Of a stretch of DNA of 64,000 nt, positions 32,204 to 41,231 are shown piece after piece. A program made the translations under genes and the position numbers. Below the pieces are notes generated by a model. It did not search any database, was not told the origin of the DNA, and worked only from the letters and a program-made list of their open reading frames with translations. The DNA lies in NCBI RefSeq assembly GCF_014648895.1, contig NZ_BMRZ01000006.1, positions 124,001 to 188,000 of the forward strand. Direction: 5' to 3'. This stretch comes from Streptomyces tanashiensis. Its GTDB lineage: Bacteria > Actinomycetota > Actinomycetes > Streptomycetales > Streptomycetaceae. Every line of letters starts with the position of its first letter. Position 1 is the stretch's first letter.

Positions 32204-32983
32204 ATGCCGGTGGAGGTCACCTGGTGGGGCCACGCGACCTGCACGGTCGAGGACTCCGGGGTCCGCTTCCTCACCGATCCGCTGTTCGCACGGCGGCTCG
32301 CCCATCTGCGCCGGCGGCGCGGCGCCCTGCCGCCGCCCGAGGCCGCCCGCGCCGAGGCCGTCCTCGTCTCCCACCTGCACGCCGACCACCTCCACCTCCC
32401 CTCGCTCGCCCTGCTCCCGCCGGGGACGCGGATCCTCGTGCCGCGCGGCGCGCCGGCCGCCGTGCCCGGGCTGCGCCGGCTCGACCGGGGCGGGCTGCGG
32501 CTGACCGAGGTGGCGCCGGGCGACGCGGTGACGGTGGAGGGCGTGACGGTACGGGCCGTCCCGGCGCTCCACGACGGACGGCGGCTGCCGGTGGGGCCGC
32601 ACCGCGCGCCCGCGCTCGGCTATGTCGTCGAGGGGGAGGCGCGCACGTACTTCGCCGGGGACACCGGTCTGTTCGACGGCATGGCGGAGGCGGTGGGCCC
32701 GGTGGACGTGGCCCTGCTGCCGGTCGGCGGCTGGGGCCCCTACCTCGGCCACGGCCACCTGGACGCGGGGCGGGCGGCCCAGGCGCTCGCCGCGCTGTCA
32801 CCGGCGGCGGCGGTGCCGGTGCACTACGGCACGTACTGGCCGATCGGGCTCGACGGGGTCCGGCCGCACGAGTTCCACGCTCCGGGCGACGAGTTCGTCC
32901 GGCACGCGGCCCGGCTCGCGCCGAAGGTCGCCGTCCACCTCCTCGGCCACGGCGACCGGGTGCGGCCGGAGGTCGCGCGGTGA
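32204..32983 (+). CDS. MBL-fold metallo-hydrolase (UlaG-like)
   Basis: This 259-residue enzyme has the metallo-beta-lactamase fold of the UlaG/L-ascorbate-6-phosphate lactonase-like group. Zinc ligands are in VSHLHADHLHL (HxHxDH), in YFAGDTGLFDGM (Asp) and in PVHYGTYWP (His). The N-terminus VEVTWWGHATCTVE with its His is typical. It precedes the DedA gene by 49 bp and the pair is probably co-transcribed. Substrate unknown; a second, longer MBL enzyme is encoded at 33675-34736. Confidence 0.92.
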   Translation: MPVEVTWWGHATCTVEDSGVRFLTDPLFARRLAHLRRRRGALPPPEAARAEAVLVSHLHADHLHLPSLALLPPGTRILVPRGAPAAVPGLRRLDRGGLRLTEVAPGDAVTVEGVTVRAVPALHDGRRLPVGPHRAPALGYVVEGEARTYFAGDTGLFDGMAEAVGPVDVALLPVGGWGPYLGHGHLDAGRAAQALAALSPAAAVPVHYGTYWPIGLDGVRPHEFHAPGDEFVRHAARLAPKVAVHLLGHGDRVRPEVAR

Positions 32984-33032
32984 CCCGCGGTCACGCCAGG
33001 TCCGGCCGGTCCGTGCGGCCGGGGGTCGCCCG

Positions 33033-33695
33033 GTGATCGGTGGTCTCACCGGCATGGTCATGGCGGTGCGCGAGCTGCCGCCGGAGTCGACCCAGCAGGC
33101 GGTCGGCTATCCCTCGCTGTTCCTGCTCGTGGCGCTCGGCGCGCTGGTGCCGGTCGTGCCGACGGGCGCGATCGTCAGCTCGGCGGCGGTGGTCGCCTTC
33201 CACCAGTCCTCGCCGCTCTCGCTGCTGTACGTCTTCCTGGTGGCGGCGTCCGCCGCGTTCCTCGGGGACACGGCGCTGTACTGGCTCGGGCAGCGCGGGG
33301 TCCGTTCCCGCAACGGCTCGCGGTGGCTCGCCGCGCTGCGGTCGCGGGTGACGCCGGACCGGCTCGCGCACGCGCAGGAGCGGCTCGACACGCACCAGGT
33401 GTCGGTGCTCGTGCTGTCCCGGCTGGTGCCGGCGGGCCGGATCCCGGTGATGCTGGCGTGCCTGCTCGCGGAGATGCCGCTGCGCAGCTTCGCCCGGGGG
33501 GACGCGGCGGCGTGCCTGGCGTGGGCGGCGACGTACCAGCTGATCGGGATCCTGGGCGGTTCGCTCTTCCCGGAGCCGTGGCAGGGAGTGGTCGCGGCGG
33601 TGGGTCTGACGGTGCTGATCAGCGCGGTCCCGGCGCTGTGGCGGCGGGTGCGGGGCACGCAGCGGGAGGCCCCGTCAGGGCACGAGCACCCGTGA
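33033..33695 (+). CDS. DedA family membrane protein
   Basis: This 220-residue protein belongs to the DedA/VTT (SNARE-associated Golgi protein) family, proposed to be lipid flippases or transporters for undecaprenyl phosphate and phosphatidylethanolamine. Core features are FLLVALGALVPVVPTGAIVS, AAFLGDTALYWLGQRG and LSRLVPAGRIPVMLACLLAEM (with the RxxPxGR-like loop RLVPAGR). The GTG at 33033 is the first plausible start, with ATG at 33054 as an alternative. Its last 21 bp overlap the convergent MBL gene. Confidence 0.9.
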   Translation: MIGGLTGMVMAVRELPPESTQQAVGYPSLFLLVALGALVPVVPTGAIVSSAAVVAFHQSSPLSLLYVFLVAASAAFLGDTALYWLGQRGVRSRNGSRWLAALRSRVTPDRLAHAQERLDTHQVSVLVLSRLVPAGRIPVMLACLLAEMPLRSFARGDAAACLAWAATYQLIGILGGSLFPEPWQGVVAAVGLTVLISAVPALWRRVRGTQREAPSGHEHP

Positions 33696-34736
33696 GCCGC
33701 CGATCGGCAGGTCCCACAGGTCCTCGCGGGGCAGACCGGCCTTCTCCCAGGCGGCCCTGACCCGGGTGAGGGGTTCGAGGACCGGTTCGGAGGAGAGCAC
33801 GAAGGTGGCCCAGTGCATGGGCGCCATCCGCCGCGCACCGAGGTCCTGGTGGGCGCGGACCGCCTCCTCGGGGTCGGTGTGGACGTCGCTGAGCCACCAG
33901 CGCGGGTCGTAGGCGCCGATCGGGAGCAGTGCCAGGTCGATGCCGGGCAGGCGGCGGCCGATCTCGGCGAACCAGTGGCCGTATCCGGTGTCCCCGGCGA
34001 AGTGGATCCGGCGCCCGGTCCGGTCGGTGAGCACCCAGCCGCCCCACAGGGAGCGGCAGGTGTCCAGGAGGGTGCGCTTGGACCAGTGGTGCGCGGGGAC
34101 GAAGTCGAAGCGGACGCCGTCGAGTTCGGCGGCCTCCCACCAGTCGAGCTCGGTCACGCGGCTGAACCGGCGGCGGGTGAACCAGCGGCCGAGTCCGGCC
34201 GGGACGAAGACCGGGGTGTGCCGGGGCAGCCGCTTGAGGGTCGGGCCGTCGAGGTGGTCGAAGTGGTTGTGGCTGATGACGACGGCGTCGACGGGCGGCA
34301 GGTCCTCCCAGCGGACCCCGACGGGGGTGAGCCGGGCCGGTGTGCCGAAGATGCGGCGGGACCAGACCGGGTCGGTGAGGACGGTGAGTCCGCCGACGCG
34401 CAGGATCCAGCTGGCGTGTCCGGCCCAGGTGACGGCGAGGGTGTCGGCTCCCGCGGGCGGCAGCGGGCCGGGCTCGAAGGGCAGCAGGGGGATGTCGCGG
34501 AGGCCCTCGGGGCGGGGGCGTACGGCTCCTTCGCGGGCGAGGCGGGCCAGGGCCCGGACGCCGGGGAGGGGGGCGGTGAGCCGGTCGGCGAAGGTGCGGG
34601 GCCAGTCCTGCCGCAGCCGGCCGAGGGGCTGGAGGACGGGCGCCGGGACGGGGGGCGCGGGGACGGGGGGCGCGACCTGGCCGTGGTCGTACGGGGGCTG
34701 TCCGGCCCGGGCGGGAGGTGCCGTCCGTTCGGTCAT
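33675..34736 (-). CDS. MBL-fold hydrolase, NAPE-PLD/RomA-like
   Basis: This 353-residue metallo-beta-lactamase-fold enzyme resembles the N-acylphosphatidylethanolamine phospholipase D / RomA group. Metal ligands are in VVISHNHFDHLDG (HxHxDH), FVPAHHWSKRT (His), HFAGDTGYG (Asp) and APMHWATF (His). A Pro-rich N-terminal stretch precedes the hydrolase core (TLAVTWAGHASWILRVGG). The ATG at 34736 follows the lysine-free aminotransferase-fold gene by 97 bp on the same strand, with the sulfite-oxidase-like gene before that. A phosphodiester or lipid substrate is likely by family. Confidence 0.9.
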   Translation of the reverse strand: MTERTAPPARAGQPPYDHGQVAPPVPAPPVPAPVLQPLGRLRQDWPRTFADRLTAPLPGVRALARLAREGAVRPRPEGLRDIPLLPFEPGPLPPAGADTLAVTWAGHASWILRVGGLTVLTDPVWSRRIFGTPARLTPVGVRWEDLPPVDAVVISHNHFDHLDGPTLKRLPRHTPVFVPAGLGRWFTRRRFSRVTELDWWEAAELDGVRFDFVPAHHWSKRTLLDTCRSLWGGWVLTDRTGRRIHFAGDTGYGHWFAEIGRRLPGIDLALLPIGAYDPRWWLSDVHTDPEEAVRAHQDLGARRMAPMHWATFVLSSEPVLEPLTRVRAAWEKAGLPREDLWDLPIGGSRVLVP

Positions 34737-34833
34737 CTGCGGACTCCGTTCCGCTCGTGCTCGGCGCAGCGTGGCGTGGTCGTGGGAGGTCTGCGTACGA
34801 CCGGGGTGGCTGTCGTCGTTGCCGCCGTCGTCC

Positions 34834-36066
34834 TCATCGGAGTTCCTCCAGGGCCCCTCGGAAGCCCTCCAACGCGCGCGCCACGTGCGGCAGTTCCGTG
34901 GGGTCCGGCGCCGCCAGGGTCTCGGCGCGCTCCTCCTCGGTGGTTCCCAGGAACATGCCGGTGCCGAACCTGACGCGCAGCGCGCCGAGTTCGTCGCCGA
35001 AGCGGTGGCCGCCGGTCGCCGGGGCACCGAGGCGGGCGGTGAGGTGGCTCTCCAGTTCCAGGGAGTCGGTGACGCCCCGGGCGGCGAGCCCGGCGCGCAG
35101 CGGTCCGAGGTCGGCGTAGAGGTGGCGGCCGGCCTGCGGGGGCCGGGCGAGGGCTCCGGCGGCGAGGACGGCGCGGTACGCCGCTCCGGCGAGGCGTCCG
35201 TGGACGTCGGCGGCGCGCCGGGCCCGTTCGGTGATGTCCTCGGGTTCGTCGAGGGCGTGGGCCATCGCGGGGGCCACGGGCCCGGGGACGAGGGCTCCGA
35301 GGGCGGTGAGCACGTCGAGGACGCGGGCCCTGCGGTCGGTCCAGCGGTCGGCGCGGGACGGGTCGGTGGGCGGGAAGCGGGCGACGGCGCAGGGCCAGGC
35401 GGCGGGGGTGAGGGCGCCACCGAGGTCGGCGAGGACGGTGACGTCGTCGGGGCACATCTCGGCGGGGCTGAGCAGCACGGTGTCGTGCGGGTGGTGGAGG
35501 GTGTCGCGCCAGGTCTCGTCGCTGATGACGTGGAGGCCCTCGGCGACGGCGGCCTCGCAGGCCTCGCGGACGAGTTCGGGCGGGGGAACGGTGGCGGTGG
35601 GGTCGTCGGCGACGGAGAGCAGCAGGAGGCGGGGGTCGCCGCCCTCGGCGCGGATCCGCCGGACGGTCTCCAGGAGGGCGTACGGGTCGGGGACGCCGCC
35701 CGCCTCGGCGGGGGTGGGCACGTGGTAGGCGGGGCGGCCGAGGAGCCGGGCCTGCGGGGTCCACCAGGCGGGGCAGGGGCGGGGCAGCAGGAGGTCGCCG
35801 CCGTGGGCGGCGAGCAGGGCCAGGAGGAGGGCGGGGGCACCGGGAGCGGCCACCACGTCCTCGGGATGGGTGCGCAGGCCGCGGCGCCACCAGTAGCCGG
35901 CGGCGGCCTCGCGCAGGACGGGTCCACCGCCGGGCGGCTCGGGGGCGGTCCGCCCGGCGGCGGCGGCGAGGAGCCCGGCGAGGCCGGGCAGGACGGGGAG
36001 GCCGGTGTCGGGTGCGGGAGGCCCGTAGCGCACCGGGCCGCGGCCTTCCGGAGCCGTCTGCCGCAT
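34834..36066 (-). CDS. aminotransferase class I/II-fold protein lacking every lysine
   Basis: This 410-residue protein keeps the fold-type I aminotransferase plan: AAPGAPALLLALLAAHGGD (cofactor phosphate region), the PRPCPAWWTPQARLLG segment, VISDETWRD with the pyridine-nitrogen Asp, and a final small domain (LRVRFGTGMFLG). The PLP lysine, normally in a SLSKxxG-type motif after that Asp, is absent: the place reads VTVLADLGGALTPAAWPCAV. The whole 410 residues contain no lysine at all, so no internal aldimine can form. It may bind PLP or a ligand without catalysing transamination, or have changed function. It lies in a run with a sulfite-oxidase-like and an MBL enzyme. Confidence 0.85.
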   Translation of the reverse strand: MRQTAPEGRGPVRYGPPAPDTGLPVLPGLAGLLAAAAGRTAPEPPGGGPVLREAAAGYWWRRGLRTHPEDVVAAPGAPALLLALLAAHGGDLLLPRPCPAWWTPQARLLGRPAYHVPTPAEAGGVPDPYALLETVRRIRAEGGDPRLLLLSVADDPTATVPPPELVREACEAAVAEGLHVISDETWRDTLHHPHDTVLLSPAEMCPDDVTVLADLGGALTPAAWPCAVARFPPTDPSRADRWTDRRARVLDVLTALGALVPGPVAPAMAHALDEPEDITERARRAADVHGRLAGAAYRAVLAAGALARPPQAGRHLYADLGPLRAGLAARGVTDSLELESHLTARLGAPATGGHRFGDELGALRVRFGTGMFLGTTEEERAETLAAPDPTELPHVARALEGFRGALEELR

Positions 36067-36148
36067 GTCCCGTACCTCCTGAGCACACGGGGGCGCCGGG
36101 CAGGCACCCCCGTGCCCTTTATACGAAGGTTCGGGCGGTTCCGCTCCT

Positions 36149-37357
36149 TCAGACGAGGGTGACCGGGTGACGCACGACCGCGTTGAAGAGGTACCCCTGG
36201 GTGTTGTGGACGGCCCGCTCGGGCTGGGTGTTGCCGGCGGCGTCGGTGGTGCGGGAGAGCAGCGTGACCTGCCCGGTGGCGTGCGGGCGCCAGGGCACGC
36301 TCCAGCGGACCCAGCCGTCGCGGCGCGGGGTGTCGTGGAGCCGGGCGTGCCGCCAGTGGGCGCCGCCGTCGGTGGAGACCTCCACGGTCCGTACGGGCGC
36401 GAGGGCGGACCAGGCGCGGCCGGTGAGCCGGTGGAGGCGGCCGGCCTCCAGGGTGGCGCCGAAGGGCAGCTGGTAGGCGGACTTGAGGGTCTGGCGGCTG
36501 ATCGGGGCGCTCCCGCCGGCGGGGTGGGCGTCGCCGAAGAGGCGGTACCAGTCGGTGGACCAGGGCGAGGTGAGCGGCCGGGTGGAGACCTCGATGTCGC
36601 CGAGCCACTTGATCGAGGCGATGCCGACCCAGGAGGGCACGACGAGCCGGACCGGGTACCCGTGGTCGTACGGGAGCGGCTCGCCGTTCATCTCGTACGC
36701 GAGGAGCACGTCGTCGAAGGCCTTGGCGACGGGCAGCGGGCGGCGGACCCGGCCGAAGTCGACGCCGCCGGAGACGTGCGGGTCGTCGAGTCCGCGCGGC
36801 TGGAGGTCGACGGCGTCGTGGGCGATCCCGGCGCGCCGGAGGACGTCGGAGAGGCGGACGCCCCGCCAGCGGGCGGCTCCGACGGCGCCGAGGGTCCAGG
36901 GGGTGCCGGTGACCGGCTCGCCCTGCTGGGTGGCGTAGAGGCTGCGGCCGTTGCCGGCGCACTCGATGAGGGCCGTCCGGGTGACGGAGGGCAGGTCGCG
37001 CAGCCCGCCGTAGGTGAAGTGGACGGGGCTCCGGCCGTGGAGTCCGTCGCCCCAGAGGGTCAGCCGCCAGTCGGCGGCGTCGAGGACGGGGGTGGAGGTG
37101 TGGTTGCGGACGAAGAAGCGGTCGGCGGGGGTGAGGAGGCCGGTGTCCCCGAAGGCGTCGAACCGTGCCTCGGCGTTGGTGCCCCGGACGGTGAAGTGCT
37201 CGGGCGGGAGGGCCTTGACGATCCCGGGTGCGGCGAGCGGTACCGGTGCCGCGTGCGCGGGGGCGGCGGTGGCGAGCCCGCCGAGGGCGGAGACCGCCGG
37301 ACCCGCTGCGAGCAGCTTCAGGAGGGAGCGGCGGGCGGGCGCGGGCGAGTACGGCAC
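36149..37357 (-). CDS. sulfite oxidase-like molybdopterin oxidoreductase
   Basis: This 402-residue enzyme belongs to the sulfite oxidase / SorA family. The molybdenum-ligating Cys is in ALIECAGNGR, and YEMNGEPLPYDHGYPVRLVV and VGIASIKWLGDIEV are the conserved cofactor-domain stretches. A dimerisation (Mo-co_dimer) domain follows (LTGRAWSALAPVRTVEVSTDG). The start GTG 37357 has GAGGAG 5 nt upstream. The N-terminus (ARRSLLKLLAAGPAVSALGG, then AAPAHAAP) is a Tat-type signal, so it acts outside the membrane, where it would oxidise sulfite. It heads the run of three minus-strand genes down to 33675. Confidence 0.92.
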   Translation of the reverse strand: MPYSPAPARRSLLKLLAAGPAVSALGGLATAAPAHAAPVPLAAPGIVKALPPEHFTVRGTNAEARFDAFGDTGLLTPADRFFVRNHTSTPVLDAADWRLTLWGDGLHGRSPVHFTYGGLRDLPSVTRTALIECAGNGRSLYATQQGEPVTGTPWTLGAVGAARWRGVRLSDVLRRAGIAHDAVDLQPRGLDDPHVSGGVDFGRVRRPLPVAKAFDDVLLAYEMNGEPLPYDHGYPVRLVVPSWVGIASIKWLGDIEVSTRPLTSPWSTDWYRLFGDAHPAGGSAPISRQTLKSAYQLPFGATLEAGRLHRLTGRAWSALAPVRTVEVSTDGGAHWRHARLHDTPRRDGWVRWSVPWRPHATGQVTLLSRTTDAAGNTQPERAVHNTQGYLFNAVVRHPVTLV

Positions 37358-37532
37358 GGGACTCCTCGGCACGGGGAGGGGCGGGCCGCCGGGTGGCGGC
37401 GGGCCCACCCTAGGGGCGCGGGGGCGGCCGGGACGGTCCGTTCACGGTGCTGTCACACGAGGGTTCGTCAGGTCGGCGCGGCGCCTCCTGAATCCGCGGG
37501 CGGACCGGGCACCCTCCGGGCCAGAATGCGGC

Positions 37533-38051
37533 ATGCCGATACGTGAAGCTCTTCCCGAGGACGCCGCGGCCCTCGCCGCCGTGCACGTCCTGTCCTGGCG
37601 GGCCGCCTACCGCGATCTGGTCCCCGCCGCCTACCTCGACGCCCTGGACGTCGAGGAGCGGGCCGCCGTGTGGCACGCCCGTCTCACGGCCCCGGACCGG
37701 GCCGCGGTGCTCGTGGCGACGGACGACGACGGGCGGGTGGTCGCCTTCTCCTGCTTCCGGGCCTGGCCGGACGAGGAGTTCGCGGCCGGGAGCACGGCCG
37801 AGCTCGCGGCGCTGTACGCCCTGCCGGAGGCCTGGGGCACGGGTGTCGGGCGGGCGCTGCTGTCGGCGTCCACGGAGGCGCTCGTCGCGGACGGGTTCCG
37901 GGCGGCGGCGCTCTGGGTGTTCGCGGGCAACGCGCGGGGCCGGAGGTTCTACGAGGCCGCGGGCTGGCGGCCGGACGGCACATCGGTGCGGGAGGAGACG
38001 GGCGGCCGGGTCCTGGAGGAACTCCGTTACCGGCGGGACCTGTTCGCCTGA
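37533..38051 (+). CDS. GNAT family N-acetyltransferase
   Basis: This 172-residue acetyltransferase of the RimI-like GNAT fold transfers acetyl from acetyl-CoA to an amine. VLSWRAAYRDLVPAAYLD is a common opening, TAELAALYALPEAWGTGVGR is motif A with the Q/RxxGxG-like pyrophosphate loop (WGTGVGRALL), and GNARGRRFYEAAGW is motif B. The substrate is unknown. It is divergent from the sulfite-oxidase-like gene with 175 bp between the starts. A methyltransferase gene follows on the same strand after 90 bp. Confidence 0.92.
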   Translation: MPIREALPEDAAALAAVHVLSWRAAYRDLVPAAYLDALDVEERAAVWHARLTAPDRAAVLVATDDDGRVVAFSCFRAWPDEEFAAGSTAELAALYALPEAWGTGVGRALLSASTEALVADGFRAAALWVFAGNARGRRFYEAAGWRPDGTSVREETGGRVLEELRYRRDLFA

Positions 38052-38101
38052 ACCTCTGTCCACATCTCAAGACACAGGTCTCACGATGCGGCCGCGCGGC
38101 A

Positions 38102-38107
38102 TACGGT
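38102..38107 (+). promoter_or_regulatory. -10-like TACGGT before methyltransferase gene
   Basis: TACGGT lies 34 nt before ATG 38142, and GAGGGAG sits between them, so here a normal leadered transcript is likely. The -35 position (38079-38084) is weak. Confidence 0.35.
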
Positions 38108-38141
38108 GGGGACACGCACCCACACCGAGGGAGTCGCTCCG

Positions 38142-38978
38142 ATGACGCACGCCTCCGCGCAGCCCGCGGCCCATGAGACCGCCGTCTACACGCATGGCCA
38201 TCACGAGTCCGTCCTGCGCTCGCACAGCTGGCGGACCGCCGCCAACTCCGCCGCCTATCTGCTGCCCGAACTGCGCGCGGGCCTGGACGTCCTGGACGTG
38301 GGCTGCGGGCCCGGCACCATCACCGCCGACCTGGCCGCGCTGGTCGCGCCGGGCCGGGTGACGGCGGTCGACGCGGCCGAGGACGTGCTGGCGAAGGCCC
38401 GCACGGTGGCTGCCGAACGCGGCCTGCAGAACGTCGAGTTCGCGGTCGCCGACGTCCACGCCCTGGACTTCCCCGACGACTCCTTCGACGTCGTCCACGC
38501 CCATCAGGTGCTGCAGCACGTCGGCGACCCGGTCCAGGCGCTGCGCGAGATGCGGCGGGTGTGCCGGCCCGGCGGGGTCGTCGCGGCCCGCGACAGCGAC
38601 TACGGGGCCTTCGCCTGGTTCCCCGAACTGCCCGCCCTGGACGGGTGGTCGGACCTGTACCGCCGGGTCGCGCGCGCCAACGGCGGCGAACCGGACGCGG
38701 GACGGCGGCTGTTCTCCTGGGCCCGGCAGGCCGGCTTCACCGAGATCACGACGACGGCCGCCACCTGGTGTTTCGCCACCCCCGAGGAGCGGGACTGGTG
38801 GAGCGGCCTGTGGGCGGACCGTACGACCGCGTCCGTCTACGCCGAACTGGCCGTCGACGGCGGGCACGCGACCTCCGCCGAACTGACGGCGATCGCCGGG
38901 GCCTGGCGGGAGTGGGGCAAGCGGGAGGACGCCTGGTTCATGGTCCCGCACGGCGAGATCCTGTGCCGGGTGTCCTGA
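38142..38978 (+). CDS. class I SAM-dependent methyltransferase (UbiE-like)
   Basis: This 278-residue methyltransferase has motif I VLDVGCGPGTIT, the acidic residue in VTAVDAAEDVLAKA, FAVADVHALDFPDDSFDVV (motif II), and MRRVCRPGGVVAARDSDYG (motif III). A Trp-rich C-terminal lobe follows. The start at 38142 is preferred to 38106 because of GAGGGAG 9 nt upstream. These enzymes methylate diverse small molecules. It converges on the DUF5107 gene with a strong bidirectional hairpin between. Confidence 0.92.
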   Translation: MTHASAQPAAHETAVYTHGHHESVLRSHSWRTAANSAAYLLPELRAGLDVLDVGCGPGTITADLAALVAPGRVTAVDAAEDVLAKARTVAAERGLQNVEFAVADVHALDFPDDSFDVVHAHQVLQHVGDPVQALREMRRVCRPGGVVAARDSDYGAFAWFPELPALDGWSDLYRRVARANGGEPDAGRRLFSWARQAGFTEITTTAATWCFATPEERDWWSGLWADRTTASVYAELAVDGGHATSAELTAIAGAWREWGKREDAWFMVPHGEILCRVS

Positions 38979-39007
38979 CGTCTCGCCCCTTCCCCACCCG
39001 GAGGGCC

Positions 39008-39039
39008 GCGGGCCCGCCCGGCACACCGGGCAGGCCCGC
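39008..39039. terminator. bidirectional terminator hairpin
   Basis: GCGGGCC (39008-39014) pairs with GGCCCGC (39033-39039) and, past one C-A mismatch, GCCCGG (39016-39021) pairs with CCGGGC (39026-39031) around a CACA loop. It lies 29 bp past the methyltransferase stop and 15 bp past the convergent DUF5107 stop. Confidence 0.75.
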
Positions 39040-39053
39040 CCCTCCCCCGCACG

Positions 39054-41054
39054 TCAGCTCGGACGCATCCGGAACTCGTAGGCGTCCGGCAGGAGTTCGT
39101 CGGTGAGCTCCGCCCAGACCTCGCCGAGGATCTCCGCACCCTCGCGCAGGTCCGCGACCTCGAAGCCCTCGTCGAAGACGGCGCGGGCCTCGCCCGGCCG
39201 GCCCTCGGCGAGCAGGATCCGGATTTCGAGCAGCCGGAAGGCGCCCCTCCCCCGGACCTCGGCCGGCAGCCGGGCCCACAGCTCCCGGGCGGGGCCCGCC
39301 CGGCCCGTGGCGAGCAGCGCCGCCACGCCCTCGCGCCCGAGAGCGGCGGCCACGGCCTCCCCCGCGTCGTGGCCGGCGTGCTCGTCGTGTCCGGCGTGCT
39401 CGGCGTGCTCGTCGTGGTCGGCGTGGTCGGCGAAGGCCTCCGCGAACCGTTCGGCGGCCCGCTCCGGGTGGCCGTCCTCCCGGTCGGCGACGGCCAGGCA
39501 GTACAGCAGGGGCCAGCGCACCTCGGCCCGGTGGAGTCCGCGCTCCCAGCTCCGTACCGCCTGGGCACGGTCACCGGCGTGCCACTGGGCGATGCCGAGG
39601 TGGTACTCGGTGGACGGGTCGGCCGGGGCGGTCTCCAGCATGTCCCGCCAGGGGTCGGCGACCAGCGGGGCGCCGGGGCCCGCGCCCTTCGCCGGGGGCG
39701 GCAGGACGCCGGTGCGCAGAAGCTCCCGCCACGGTTCCTGGTCCGGGCCGAGCGTCGACTCGGGGAAGGGCGTTCCGGGCAACGCGTGGCCCCCGCGCAG
39801 GACTTCGAGGGCTCCCCAGCCCGAGCCGGCCGCCAGGACGGTCTCCGGCTCGGCGTCCGCCGCACCCTCCCGCCAGGCGGTGTACGCGGCGTCGACGGCG
39901 GTCCGGGGAAGCGCCGCCGCCAGGCGCCCCTCGACCTCCGCGCGGGCGGCGGCCCAGTCGTCGCCGAGCGCCGCGGCGGGATCGGCGGCGAGCGGTCCGT
40001 ACGCCTCCAGCCAGCTGAACTCCGCTCCGCCCGCGAGCTCCAGGTGCTCCAGCTGGGTGCGGGCGAGTCCCGCCTGTATCTCGGCGTAGCCGGGGGCGCC
40101 CGGCTCGGTCAGCCACTCCTGCCAGCGCCGGCCGCCGCGCTCCGTGCCCCACAGGAAGAGCTTGCGTCCGCGCAGCGGGTCGGTGGAGGTCTGGACGAGC
40201 CCCGCGCCGTCCGCGTCGAGGGCGGCGATCCAGCGGCGCTGCTCCTCGGGCAGGTCGTAGAAGAAGTCGGCGGCGTGGGCACCGTTGAGCGGGTACGAGA
40301 GGTCGGCGCCCTCCTCGGTGACGGGCACGGGGACGCGGTTCAGGCCGCGTTCGTAGCCGTGGTGCCAGGCCGCGTCGGCGGGCACGAGGACCCTGCGCTC
40401 CTCGGGGACGGCGATGTTGGACCACCAGTAGGCGGGGACCGTCCGCTCGTGGGGGTTGCGGATGCGGACGCCGACGAACAGGAAGTCGGAGCCCTCCGGG
40501 AGCCACAGGTCGACCTGGAAGGGCAGGTCGCGCAGGCGCTCCCACTCCCAGAGGCGGAGCATCGGGCCGCCGTCGGGGGCGCGGACGGTCGCCGCGTGGA
40601 GGGGCGAGCAGGAGAGGGTGGTGTGGCCGGTGGCCCCGATGTTCCACTCGATGCCGCCGGAGAACCAGGCGCCGTTGAGGGCGAAGGCGGCGGGCTGGAG
40701 GACGGGGTTGCGGTAGAGGAGTTCGCGTCCGGTCGCCTTGTGGTGCAGGGAGTGGACGCGCCCGCCGAGACCGGGCAGCACGGTCACCCGGAGCCGGTCG
40801 TTCTCGATCACGATCGTGTCGAGGTCCGCGGGGGTGCGCTCGCGGCCGTAGCCGTCGCGCACGGGGGCGGGGAGCAGGCTGCGCAGGGGCGCCCGTCCGA
40901 TGCCCCTGGCCATGTCGCGCGGGAGCTCCGCGAGGGTCCGCGCGTCGACCGCGTGGGCCCCGGCGCCGGCGGGGGCCCGCAGTGCGGGAAGAGGGTTGTC
41001 CGGGCCCAACGGGGCCGCGGGCAGCGTCAGTACGGCACGTCGTACGGTCGTCAT
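39054..41054 (-). CDS. DUF5107 domain protein with TPR-like C-terminus
   Basis: This 666-residue protein has an N-terminal DUF5107 beta-sandwich (RVTVLPGLGGRVHSLHHKAT, FSGGIEWNIGATGHTTLSCS) resembling aldose-epimerase-like and glycoside-hydrolase sandwich folds, followed by Ala-rich TPR-like helical repeats (STEYHLGIAQWHAGDRAQAV). A His/Asp/Glu-rich segment (HADHDEHAEHAGHDEHAG) lies near residue 570. No signal peptide is seen, so it is probably cytoplasmic and handles sugars. I took ATG 41054; a GTG at 41069 would add five residues. Exact role unknown. Confidence 0.88.
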   Translation of the reverse strand: MTTVRRAVLTLPAAPLGPDNPLPALRAPAGAGAHAVDARTLAELPRDMARGIGRAPLRSLLPAPVRDGYGRERTPADLDTIVIENDRLRVTVLPGLGGRVHSLHHKATGRELLYRNPVLQPAAFALNGAWFSGGIEWNIGATGHTTLSCSPLHAATVRAPDGGPMLRLWEWERLRDLPFQVDLWLPEGSDFLFVGVRIRNPHERTVPAYWWSNIAVPEERRVLVPADAAWHHGYERGLNRVPVPVTEEGADLSYPLNGAHAADFFYDLPEEQRRWIAALDADGAGLVQTSTDPLRGRKLFLWGTERGGRRWQEWLTEPGAPGYAEIQAGLARTQLEHLELAGGAEFSWLEAYGPLAADPAAALGDDWAAARAEVEGRLAAALPRTAVDAAYTAWREGAADAEPETVLAAGSGWGALEVLRGGHALPGTPFPESTLGPDQEPWRELLRTGVLPPPAKGAGPGAPLVADPWRDMLETAPADPSTEYHLGIAQWHAGDRAQAVRSWERGLHRAEVRWPLLYCLAVADREDGHPERAAERFAEAFADHADHDEHAEHAGHDEHAGHDAGEAVAAALGREGVAALLATGRAGPARELWARLPAEVRGRGAFRLLEIRILLAEGRPGEARAVFDEGFEVADLREGAEILGEVWAELTDELLPDAYEFRMRPS

Positions 41055-41231
41055 TGATCCATGGAACACGCCGGAGCCGGTCCTGACCAGGGGTTCTCCA
41101 CGTCAGGCTTCGGCAAAGGAGCGGGGTGGGGGCGCCCGGATATTCCGGGCGAAGGCGGTGCGCTCCGCCGTAGTGTGGACGGTCGGCCCGCCGCCGCGGC
41201 GGGCGTGGACCAGGCACAGGGAGTACGAGGA

